A stretch of 38,116 bases of DNA from Nanobdellota archaeon. Lineage in GTDB: Archaea; Nanobdellota; Nanobdellia; CSSed11-243R1. Below the pieces are notes generated by a model that searched no databases, was not told the DNA's origin, and saw only the letters and a program-made list of their open reading frames with translations. Position 1 is the first letter of the stretch; the number at the start of each line of letters is the position of its first letter. The translations under genes were made by a program, and so were the position numbers. The stretch is from positions 1-38,116 of the forward strand of contig JAGGWW010000011.1 of NCBI GenBank assembly GCA_021163365.1. Direction: 5' to 3'. Positions 1 to 8,064 of this stretch are shown here, piece after piece.

Positions 1-707
1 GTAAAAACGTGGACCAATGCATCACAGTATCCGATGCTGAAAGGAATGAAGCTATAAATATTCTAAAAGTACATCCATCAAAAGTTAATACTGTCTATCA
101 TGGGATTTCAACTGAAAAATTTAAAAAACTTAAAAAAAAGAGTGTTGATGAATATCTTCAAAGTAGATTTGGAATAACTCGTGATTTTATATTTCATGCA
201 AGCAAGTATCGACCAACAAAAAATATTCCTAATATTTTAAAGGCGCTAAGTTTAATTGAAAAGAAACCACTTTTTGTTATTGGTGGAGATTTAAACATTT
301 ACAAATCAAGGATATTGTACCTTATCAAAAGATATGGATTGGAGGAAGATGTTATGCTAACTGGATGGTTAAATGATGAAGAAATGCTATACTTATATAA
401 TGGTGCCAAAGCTTTCATATTTCCTTCATTTCATGAAAGCTTTGGATTCCCAATATTAGAAGCTATGGCGTGTGGCACGCCAGTTATAACTTCTAACACA
501 TATTCTGCTCCCGAAATAGCTGGAAAGGCAGGCATATATGTTAACCCTTATGATGTGAACTCTATAAGTGCCACAATAGAAAAGGTCATTTCTGACGAAC
601 ATTTTAGAAACAAAAAATCAAAAGAAAGTATAAAACAGGCTGCTAAGTTCTCATGGGAAAAATGTGCCAGAGAAACACTTAAAGTATATAAGAAAGCAGT
701 TGAGTAA
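1..707 (+). CDS. Glycosyltransferase family 1/4 (GT-B), 5' end probably truncated by window start
   Basis: ORF 9..707; 'FIFPSFHESFGFPILEAMACGTPVITSN' and 'EIAGKAGIYVNPYD' are classic GT-B C-terminal motifs; the N-terminal Rossmann half is absent, so the gene probably starts before the window. Confidence 0.88.
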   Translation, partial: KNVDQCITVSDAERNEAINILKVHPSKVNTVYHGISTEKFKKLKKKSVDEYLQSRFGITRDFIFHASKYRPTKNIPNILKALSLIEKKPLFVIGGDLNIYKSRILYLIKRYGLEEDVMLTGWLNDEEMLYLYNGAKAFIFPSFHESFGFPILEAMACGTPVITSNTYSAPEIAGKAGIYVNPYDVNSISATIEKVISDEHFRNKKSKESIKQAAKFSWEKCARETLKVYKKAVE

Positions 708-1763
708 CTAGTGATTGTTTAGAACATGTTTATACTCCTTTTCATAGAGCTTAGCAATTTTATTCCATTTAAATTGCTTAGCAAAGTTTTTAGCATTCTT
801 AGATAAACGTCTATAAAGTGACTCATCCTCTTTTAATTTTAATATGGCATTAGCAAATGAGTTTATGTAATTTTTATCTTGCGGGATTAACATACCTGTC
901 TTTTCGTGTACTATTAATTCATTCATAGGCGGAATATCAAATGCTACCACGGGCAACCCTGCAGCCATTGCTTCCAATATAACTAAACCAAAGCTTTCAA
1001 ATAACGATGGAAATAACAATACATCTGCAGTTGAATAGTAATCTATAATATCGCGAACAACACCCCAATAATACACATTGTTGAGTTTATTCAAATTATT
1101 AATAATATCCCTATCTCCCACCCTGCCAACAACATCCAATACTACATGGCTCTTGCTTAATTTTTTCATGACTTCAAAAAGAATATGTCCACCTTTCCTA
1201 TAAGAAACAGTGCCAACTGATAAAAGTCTAAAAAGATTATTGCGTTTGTGGGACACGTTGAAAAAAGTATTACTTACGCCATTGGGTATTACTTTTGAAG
1301 TTATACCAACTCTTTTCAATCTATATTTTACTAATTTAGATACAGTTGTAACCCTATCGGCTCCTTTTAGAGAGAGATACTGCACAGGAAGGGTATATGC
1401 CAACCTAACTAAGAAACAACCCCCACCATATAATAAATCCTCAAATATACCCCACCCATGATATGTTGAGAGGTAGGGGATACCAACCAACTTGGCAGAT
1501 ATACCCAAGGAAGTGTGTGAGTGTAAAATGTCCGGGTGGTTATTTTTCAACACTCTTTTAAAATTAAGTATGTTATAGTATTTAAAACGAGAATATTTAA
1601 TTGGAAGAACATTGACATCTTTAGATAAGTCCTTGTCTATCTTGTGGGAGTACGCTGCAACAGATACATCATGTCTCTTAGACAATTCAGTAGCTAAGTC
1701 ATACACAACCCTAGAAACACCATTACTCTTCAAAAACCATTCTGTCGATAAAGTTATTTTCAC
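708..1763 (-). CDS. Glycosyltransferase family 4 (GT-B)
   Basis: 'STEWFLKSNGVSRVVYDLATELSKRHDVSV' N-terminal GT4 motif; 'LLFPSLFESFGLVILEAMAAGLPVVAFD' C-terminal motif; convergent with and directly abutting the previous gene. Confidence 0.92.
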   Translation of the reverse strand: MKITLSTEWFLKSNGVSRVVYDLATELSKRHDVSVAAYSHKIDKDLSKDVNVLPIKYSRFKYYNILNFKRVLKNNHPDILHSHTSLGISAKLVGIPYLSTYHGWGIFEDLLYGGGCFLVRLAYTLPVQYLSLKGADRVTTVSKLVKYRLKRVGITSKVIPNGVSNTFFNVSHKRNNLFRLLSVGTVSYRKGGHILFEVMKKLSKSHVVLDVVGRVGDRDIINNLNKLNNVYYWGVVRDIIDYYSTADVLLFPSLFESFGLVILEAMAAGLPVVAFDIPPMNELIVHEKTGMLIPQDKNYINSFANAILKLKEDESLYRRLSKNAKNFAKQFKWNKIAKLYEKEYKHVLNNH

Positions 1764-1900
1764 TTTCTATCACACAACAGATTTTAAGCCAAAAATAAAT
1801 GCTTGTTCATCTCATTATTCCATGCAAACTTTCAAGATAATCAATATCATCATTTTATCGCATTTAAAGTTATTTATTAAAAAACAATAAAGCAAGAGTC

Positions 1901-2006
1901 TCTCTTTGCAACTTTTTTAAGAGCCGCTATGACGTGGGTAATGATAATTCACAACTCTATATGGTGGGCATGTAAGTTTAAGCTTGGTGAAAAATGTTGC
2001 AAGAGA
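1901..2006 (+). other. Candidate structured intergenic element (long inverted repeat enclosing ~71 nt)
   Basis: 1901-1912 TCTCTTTGCAAC pairs with 1996-2006 GTTGCAAGAGA (11 bp, one bulged T), extended by T1914-1918/A1990-1994; interior is more GC-rich than the flanks; upstream of the likely TATA of the 2069 gene. Confidence 0.35.
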
Positions 2007-2068
2007 TCGATAAAAAATAGACAATTCTAATAAAATATATAAATACGCTAAGAAAAAAGAATAATGGA

Positions 2069-3460
2069 ATGAGTCAACCAAATATTGTATTGGTGATAAT
2101 GGACACCGTGAGAGCAAAGAATTTACCTATGTATGGGTACCAGAGAAATACAATGCCATTTTTAAATAAGATATCTAAAAAATCAATATTGTATGAAAAT
2201 GCGTATTCTAACGCACCATGGACTATACCTTCTCATGCAACTCTTTTCACGGGAAAAAACCAATCAGAACATTATGTTATTGGTATAGAAGATAAACTCA
2301 GAACAGAAACTTTAGCAGAAAAAATGAAAAGGATGGGATATCACACCTTTGGCGTATCTAACAATCCTCTTATAACAGCTTTAACAGGTTTTGATAAAGG
2401 ATTCGATAAATTTTACTCGATAATTGAACAAAAGAACGAGCTGTTATCTGAAGATGAAACACTAATCAAAAAAATTTTTCAACTTCGAACATACGAAAAA
2501 AGTTTTATAAAGAGAGTATTCAAACTTTTTGTATTCAGTGTACGTCGTAAAAAAGTAAAAGAATTTATAAAGATATTACTATCTCGTATAGCGTCAAGAA
2601 TAAGAAACACTTCGTTCCATGACAAAGGTGCTAATAAAACAAACAAAATAATCGAAAAGGAAATAAAAACATTGAAGCAACCGTTTTTTATTTTTATTAA
2701 TTACTTAGAAGCGCATTCACCATATGATGCTCCAAAGAGGATAAAAAAAATGTTTAATGCGCCACAGGATAGAGTAGAAATAGTAGAATTTATGAGAGAA
2801 AATCATACAAAAGATTTAGAGCTAATTAATAATGCATATGATGCTGGTTTGTATTATCTTGATACTAAGTTAAAGGAATTGTATTATATATTCAAAAAAA
2901 ACAATCTCCTAAAGAACACCATATTTATATTCACGTCTGATCACGGAGAATTTCTTGGTGAGCATGGATATTTTGGACATGAATTAGATTTATATCCTGA
3001 AGTAATCAAAATACCGCTTATTATCAAATTTCCAAATAATAAACACACCCATATAAAAAAAGAAGTGAGTTTAAAGGATGTTTATTTTATGATTCTTAAT
3101 AACTTCAAGTTATCACAAAAGAATATTTTCATAGAGTACTATGGGCTTGATACATTTACCACTAAAATACCACTATCATTAAGATATAGAGGTATTAAGA
3201 AGGACATACTTAAGGAAACTTCTCAATACATGGCTGCAACTATAGAAAATGGAGTAGAATTAATCTTGCGTGAGGATGGAGAAGAGATTGTGTATGTAAA
3301 CAATGGAACAGCATCTACTGAAGAAATTTCTATATTGCGCCAAAGGTTGTTAAAAGAAGTTGGAAAAATAAAACTTAAAAGAACTCACTACTTCAATAGA
3401 AAGAGATTGATTAACAAACTAAGAGGTATTAAACATGGTAAAAATCGAAATCTCAGATAA
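2069..3460 (+). CDS. Sulfatase-fold (alkaline phosphatase superfamily) protein with Thr at the nucleophile position
   Basis: 'NIVLVIMDTVRAKNL', 'NAPWTIPSHATLFTGK', 'FTSDHGEFLGEHGYFGHE' match sulfatase/AP superfamily metal and nucleophile motifs. Confidence 0.88.
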   Translation: MSQPNIVLVIMDTVRAKNLPMYGYQRNTMPFLNKISKKSILYENAYSNAPWTIPSHATLFTGKNQSEHYVIGIEDKLRTETLAEKMKRMGYHTFGVSNNPLITALTGFDKGFDKFYSIIEQKNELLSEDETLIKKIFQLRTYEKSFIKRVFKLFVFSVRRKKVKEFIKILLSRIASRIRNTSFHDKGANKTNKIIEKEIKTLKQPFFIFINYLEAHSPYDAPKRIKKMFNAPQDRVEIVEFMRENHTKDLELINNAYDAGLYYLDTKLKELYYIFKKNNLLKNTIFIFTSDHGEFLGEHGYFGHELDLYPEVIKIPLIIKFPNNKHTHIKKEVSLKDVYFMILNNFKLSQKNIFIEYYGLDTFTTKIPLSLRYRGIKKDILKETSQYMAATIENGVELILREDGEEIVYVNNGTASTEEISILRQRLLKEVGKIKLKRTHYFNRKRLINKLRGIKHGKNRNLR

Positions 3461-3623
3461 GTTGTACAAAGCTCTTGAAAAAAATGCAAAAGAAAGTGGA
3501 TTTAAAAACGTGAACGAGTATTTAGAATTCATTTTAAAGGAATTGGTTACAGATGAAGAGGAAATTTCACAAGAAGATGAAGAAAAAATGAAAGAAAGGC
3601 TTAAACAGCTGGGTTATCTTTAA
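3435..3623 (+). CDS. Small RHH-like protein with C-terminal LGYL tail
   Basis: 'KIEISDKLYKALEKNAKESGFKNVNEYLEFILKELV' has the beta-helix-helix pattern of RHH/CopG proteins; ends 'MKERLKQLGYL'; overlaps the 3' end of the sulfatase-fold gene. Confidence 0.7.
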   Translation: MVKIEISDKLYKALEKNAKESGFKNVNEYLEFILKELVTDEEEISQEDEEKMKERLKQLGYL

Positions 3624-3632
3624 GCGAAAAGT

Positions 3633-3654
3633 TTATAATTATATATAATTATAA
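3633..3654. promoter_or_regulatory. 22-bp perfect palindrome overlapping the putative TATA/BRE region of the next gene
   Basis: TTATAATTATATATAATTATAA equals its own reverse complement; lies 8-29 nt upstream of ATG 3662, consistent with a leaderless archaeal promoter. Confidence 0.5.
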
Positions 3655-3661
3655 TTTCTAT

Positions 3662-3859
3662 ATGACAACATATACAACTGTTTCCATACCTGTAGAATTA
3701 GCAAAAAAAGTAAAGAAATTAATTAAAAATACTGGGTTTAAGTCGCTTTCAGACTATGTAACATTTGTATTAAGAGAAATAGTTGCAGGAAAAAGCGAAT
3801 TTGATAGGGGAGAAATAGAACATGTAAAAAAGAGGTTAAAATCTCTTGGATATTTATAG
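3662..3859 (+). CDS. Second small RHH-like protein with C-terminal LGYL tail
   Basis: 'YTTVSIPVELAKKVKKLIKNTGFKSLSDYVTFVLREIVAG' RHH pattern; ends 'VKKRLKSLGYL'; similar in layout to the preceding ORF. Confidence 0.75.
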   Translation: MTTYTTVSIPVELAKKVKKLIKNTGFKSLSDYVTFVLREIVAGKSEFDRGEIEHVKKRLKSLGYL

Positions 3860-3868
3860 GTGAAGAAA

Positions 3869-4669
3869 ATGGATCATTTAGATGCTTTAGAAAATGAAAG
3901 CATTTTCATAATAAGAGAAGCGTATAGAAAATTTCATAAGATTGGAATGCTTTGGAGCGTGGGAAAAGACTCAACAACACTTCTTTGGCTTGTAAGAAAA
4001 GCTTTTTTTGGAAGAGTGCCGTTCCCTGTTATTTACATAGATACTGGATTGCATTTTAAGGAAATGTATGAATTTAGAGATTGGTGTGTAAAAAAATGGA
4101 ACTTAAATTTAATAATATCAAAAAATTATGAAGAGGCTGAAAAATTAGGCATAGGACCAAAGGATAAGTTAAAATGTTGTACAATAAGGAAAACAGAGGC
4201 TTTGAAAAAAACAATTGAAGAACACAAGTTTGATGCTTTACTTTTAGGTATTAGAAGAGATGAACATGGTGTAAGGGCGAAGGAAAGAGTTTTTTCTCCA
4301 AGAAATAAAGATTTTTATTGGGATTACAAAAATCAACCACCCGAATTATGGGATCAATTCAAAACACAAAAAGAAAGTGAACAACATATAAGAGTACACC
4401 CATTGCTTCATTGGACAGAGTTAGATATATGGAAATATATAAAAAGAGAAAAACTACCTGTTAATCCCTTATACTTTGCAAAAAATGGTAAAAGATACAG
4501 AAGTTTGGGATGCATGCCATGTACTAAGCCAATTGATTCCAATGCTAAAACAGTTGATGAAATAATAGAAGAAATAAAGACAAGTAAAATTGCTGAAAGA
4601 AGTGGACGTGCACAAGATAAGGAAGAAGCCCATGCAATGCAAAAACTAAGGGCTCTTGGATACATGTAA
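3869..4669 (+). CDS. cysD: Sulfate adenylyltransferase subunit 2 / PAPS-reductase family (CysD-like)
   Basis: PP-loop 'MLWSVGKDSTTLLWL', 'LGIRRDEHGVRAKER', 'RYRSLGCMPCTKPID', C-terminal 'MQKLRALGYM'; followed by CysN. Start set to ATG 3869 because the GTG at 3860 lies in the likely SD 'AGGTGA'. Confidence 0.9.
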   Translation: MDHLDALENESIFIIREAYRKFHKIGMLWSVGKDSTTLLWLVRKAFFGRVPFPVIYIDTGLHFKEMYEFRDWCVKKWNLNLIISKNYEEAEKLGIGPKDKLKCCTIRKTEALKKTIEEHKFDALLLGIRRDEHGVRAKERVFSPRNKDFYWDYKNQPPELWDQFKTQKESEQHIRVHPLLHWTELDIWKYIKREKLPVNPLYFAKNGKRYRSLGCMPCTKPIDSNAKTVDEIIEEIKTSKIAERSGRAQDKEEAHAMQKLRALGYM

Positions 4670-4680
4670 TTGGTGAAAAT

Positions 4681-5916
4681 ATGGAAAGACTAAAAATAGT
4701 TATTGTTGGGCATGTTGACCATGGGAAATCAACTTTAATAGGAAGGTTATTTTATGATACAGATTCTCTTCCAGAATCAAAGATAAAGGAAATAAAAGAA
4801 GTTTGTGAAGCCTTAGGCAAGGAAATTGAATTTGGATATGTGTTAGATTATCTTGAGGAGGAAAGAAAACAAGGTGTAACAATAGACACCACACAATCTT
4901 TCTTTAAAACACAAAAAAGAGAATATGCTATAATAGATGCACCAGGACATGTAGAATTTCTTAAGAACATGATAACAGGTGCATCGCAAGCAGAAGCAGC
5001 AATTTTAATTGTTGATGCAAAAGAAGGAATAAAAGAACAAACAAGAAGACATGCATATATCTTGAGTATGCTTGGTTTAAAGCAAGTAATAGTTGTAATT
5101 AATAAAATGGATTTGGTTGATTATAGCAAAGAAAGATTTCAGGAAGTTAAAAAAGAATTGCTTGAGTTTTTAAAAACAATTTCAATTGAGCCAAAGTATA
5201 TAATTCCAATTTCTGCAAAAAATGGAGATTTTATAGCTAAAAAAAGTGAAAATTTATCCTGGTATGATGGACCCACTGTTTTAGAAGCGTTAGATTCTTT
5301 TGAAAAGATTAAAGAACTTGATGAAAAGCCATTTAGATTACCTGTCCAAGATGTTTATAACTTTGATAAAAGGGTAATCGTTGGAAGAATTGCAAGCGGT
5401 GTTATATCCAAAGGTGATGAGATAAAAATCTATCCAAGCGGAGAGGTTACAAAAATAAAAAGTGTGGAAAAGTATGGGAGGGAGATAGATAAAGCAAGTG
5501 CTGGAGAAAGCATTGGTTTAACAACAGAAGATAAGGTGTTTGTTGACAGAGGGGACATCATATCAAAAAAAGATGAAAAACAACCGATTGTGACAAAAGA
5601 AATTAATGCCCACATATTTTGGATGGATAAGGAGCCGTATAAAGAAGGTGAGAGACTTTTGTTTAAATGCGCAACTCAAGAAGTTATGTGTGAAATGAAA
5701 ATAAAAAGAGTTATTGATTCTGCCACATTAGAAACACTTGATAAAAAAATCATTGAAAATAGAAACGTTGCTGATGTTGTAATAAAGACAGAAAAACCCG
5801 TTGTTGTTGAAAGCTTTAATGAGATTCCGCCACTTGGCAGATTTGTACTTCAGAGACAAGACACTTGTGCAGGTGGAATAATAACTGGTGATGGCTGTGA
5901 TAATAATAGCAATTGA
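4681..5916 (+). CDS. cysN: Sulfate adenylyltransferase large subunit, EF-Tu-like GTPase
   Basis: 'GHVDHGKSTLIGRLFYDTD', 'DAPGHVEFLKNMITGASQAEAAILIVDA', 'NKMDLVDY', C-terminal 'LGRFVLQRQDTCAGGIITG'; no APS-kinase (CysC) domain appended. Confidence 0.93.
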   Translation: MERLKIVIVGHVDHGKSTLIGRLFYDTDSLPESKIKEIKEVCEALGKEIEFGYVLDYLEEERKQGVTIDTTQSFFKTQKREYAIIDAPGHVEFLKNMITGASQAEAAILIVDAKEGIKEQTRRHAYILSMLGLKQVIVVINKMDLVDYSKERFQEVKKELLEFLKTISIEPKYIIPISAKNGDFIAKKSENLSWYDGPTVLEALDSFEKIKELDEKPFRLPVQDVYNFDKRVIVGRIASGVISKGDEIKIYPSGEVTKIKSVEKYGREIDKASAGESIGLTTEDKVFVDRGDIISKKDEKQPIVTKEINAHIFWMDKEPYKEGERLLFKCATQEVMCEMKIKRVIDSATLETLDKKIIENRNVADVVIKTEKPVVVESFNEIPPLGRFVLQRQDTCAGGIITGDGCDNNSN

Positions 5917-6619
5917 TGCATTAGAATATAACTTGGTTGAAGAATTTGATTGTAAAAATTTAAAGCAAGAGGTATATGGAAAAACAGACATATCGGAATT
6001 CTCTCAACCAAGAACAATGGTTTTGTGGAGCTCTTTTTTAACTGGGAAAAATAAAGAGAAAGAAATACTTTCTCTTGGAGATAAGGAAATGTGGCACTAT
6101 AGAGTGAATGTTAATGAAACATTTGTATCAAAATTTAAGAACCCAAAAGTGATCGACTTGCCTGGTTTTTCCTATGATTTAGAACAACACGACAAAGAAA
6201 GAATTTTATTAAAAAAGTTTTTTGAAGAAGAAGATAAAGAGAAAATAAAAGAAGAGTATAATAAATTAGCATTAGAGCATCATAAAAAAATCAAAAAGGA
6301 ATTTGAAAAAGCGCTTAAAGAAAATCATGATTTAATAATAGCATACTTTAGTGTTGTAGATGTCATTGGGCATTTAAACTTTGGAAATAAAACACTTATG
6401 AAAATACTCTATAAAGAAATGGACGAAATAGCAAGAAAAGCAAGGGAGCTTGGAAAAACAGTTTTAGTAATATCTGATCATGGAATGAAGGCAATTGGTA
6501 AATTTGGAGATCATTCTGACTATGGTTTTTGGTCATTAAATAGAAAAATAGACTTGGGTAAGCCAAAGCTTACAGAATTCAAAGACATAATTCTTAAGAA
6601 ATTGAAAGAAGATAATTAA
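5891..6619 (+). CDS. Compact alkaline phosphatase/phosphodiesterase superfamily protein
   Basis: 'IIIAIDALEYNLVEEF', 'QPRTMVLWSSFLTGK', 'LVISDHGMKAIGKFGDHSDYGFW'; 3' end of cysN overlaps its start. Confidence 0.75.
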   Translation: MAVIIIAIDALEYNLVEEFDCKNLKQEVYGKTDISEFSQPRTMVLWSSFLTGKNKEKEILSLGDKEMWHYRVNVNETFVSKFKNPKVIDLPGFSYDLEQHDKERILLKKFFEEEDKEKIKEEYNKLALEHHKKIKKEFEKALKENHDLIIAYFSVVDVIGHLNFGNKTLMKILYKEMDEIARKARELGKTVLVISDHGMKAIGKFGDHSDYGFWSLNRKIDLGKPKLTEFKDIILKKLKEDN

Positions 6620-8024
6620 AGACATCTTTAATTCTTATTACATATATGTTTATGAAAAAGACGTATGCTCCCAGATAAACAACAGAAAGTAATGATGCGT
6701 AAATAAGTGAAAAGTTGTACAATGTTGATAAGAAAATTAAAGGCGTGATAAGGACAATCGATATAATTAAGGACTTAATCATTTGTTTAGAAAATGGAGT
6801 CATTCTTTGTTTAATCCAAAGAATAGAAGATGTTAAAATATTCCAAGAAATTATTGAAATTGCTGTTGCAGTTGCTGCTCCAACAATACCCCATATAGGA
6901 ATCATAAAATAATTTAAAATAACATTTAAAAGAAGAGTAAATATTGCAAGAAAAATGAGGATTTTCTTTTCGCCTTTTGCAACCAAGTTCGTCCAATTTG
7001 GGCCAAACATAGAGTTTATTAAAACAGCAAGAGTAAGAATTCTAAACGGAAAAACAGAAGCTAAGTAAGCTTTTCCAAAAACAATTCTAATAAATTGAGG
7101 AGCAAAAACAAAAAGCAAAACACAAAATGGTGCAATCACCAAAGTGATTAGAAAACAGATTTTGTTATAAATCTTCCTTAGCTCATGAAGCTTGTTTTGA
7201 TTTAGCAATCTTGTTGAAACAGGTAGATAAAGAAAGTTAAATGCAAGCAAAACAGCATTAAATGCAAAAGCTGTTGAAATAGCTACGCTGTAAAATCCTA
7301 TGTTAGATAAATTCGATAGCCAGCTTAACATCCAAACATCTGTCCATCTTCTAAATTGAAACAAAATCTCAACAAGAAACAAAACAACAGTGAAGGGGAA
7401 CACTTTCTTAAGTAATGAAAAATTTGGTTTTGTAAGATTGTTTTTTATAAATTTTAATATAACAACTGAGCCAATTAAAATGTAAACAAGGACATACAAA
7501 AGTAAAGCATGATATGCTAATCTAACTTTTAGAAATAAAAGAGCAATTAAGTACAAGGTAGGAATAGACAAATTAAAAAGGGCATACATGCCTGCTCTTT
7601 CTTGCCCACGAAGAACAGAAAATGAAATCCTTGTTAAGCCATAAAATGAGATAAAGATTGAAATTAACCATGCTAAGCTGATTAGGTTTTCATCTTTAAA
7701 TACTATGTGAAGAAGATTTGGAAACATTGAGATTGTAATTGAAATAATAAGCAAGATAAGAAAACTTGTTAAGAAAATCGTTGAAACAAACTCTTTTTTT
7801 CTTCTTTCTTTTGAGTAAAAATAAGTTAAAGATGTGCCAAATCCAGAAATTGCAAAAGACGTAAATATGTATAAAACAGTAAGTGATAAGGTGTAAAGTC
7901 CAAGTTGTGAAGGGCCCAAATATCGTGCAAGAACAACTTTGGATAAATATCCAAATAAATAAGCCAAAGTCATAGAAATAAAAACAAGTAATGAGCCTTT
8001 CACTATCTTTTTAAACTCTGACAT
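6594..8024 (-). CDS. Polysaccharide/oligosaccharide flippase, Wzx/MATE-like
   Basis: Multi-TM, 'SLLVFISMTLAYLFGYLSKVVLARYLGPSQLGLYTLSLTVL' typical N-terminus of polysaccharide biosynthesis flippases. Confidence 0.9.
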   Translation of the reverse strand: MSEFKKIVKGSLLVFISMTLAYLFGYLSKVVLARYLGPSQLGLYTLSLTVLYIFTSFAISGFGTSLTYFYSKERRKKEFVSTIFLTSFLILLIISITISMFPNLLHIVFKDENLISLAWLISIFISFYGLTRISFSVLRGQERAGMYALFNLSIPTLYLIALLFLKVRLAYHALLLYVLVYILIGSVVILKFIKNNLTKPNFSLLKKVFPFTVVLFLVEILFQFRRWTDVWMLSWLSNLSNIGFYSVAISTAFAFNAVLLAFNFLYLPVSTRLLNQNKLHELRKIYNKICFLITLVIAPFCVLLFVFAPQFIRIVFGKAYLASVFPFRILTLAVLINSMFGPNWTNLVAKGEKKILIFLAIFTLLLNVILNYFMIPIWGIVGAATATAISIISWNILTSSILWIKQRMTPFSKQMIKSLIISIVLITPLIFLSTLYNFSLIYASLLSVVYLGAYVFFINIYVIRIKDVFNYLLSIS

Positions 8025-8064
8025 GAATTAAGAAATTAGTAAAAAATTAATAAAGGTTGTGAAA

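Noticed and set aside
1917-2117. 66-aa minus-strand ORF over the intergenic region
   Set aside because: Low-complexity N-terminal part, no recognisable domain, spans the inverted repeat and the start of the sulfatase-fold gene; more likely chance.
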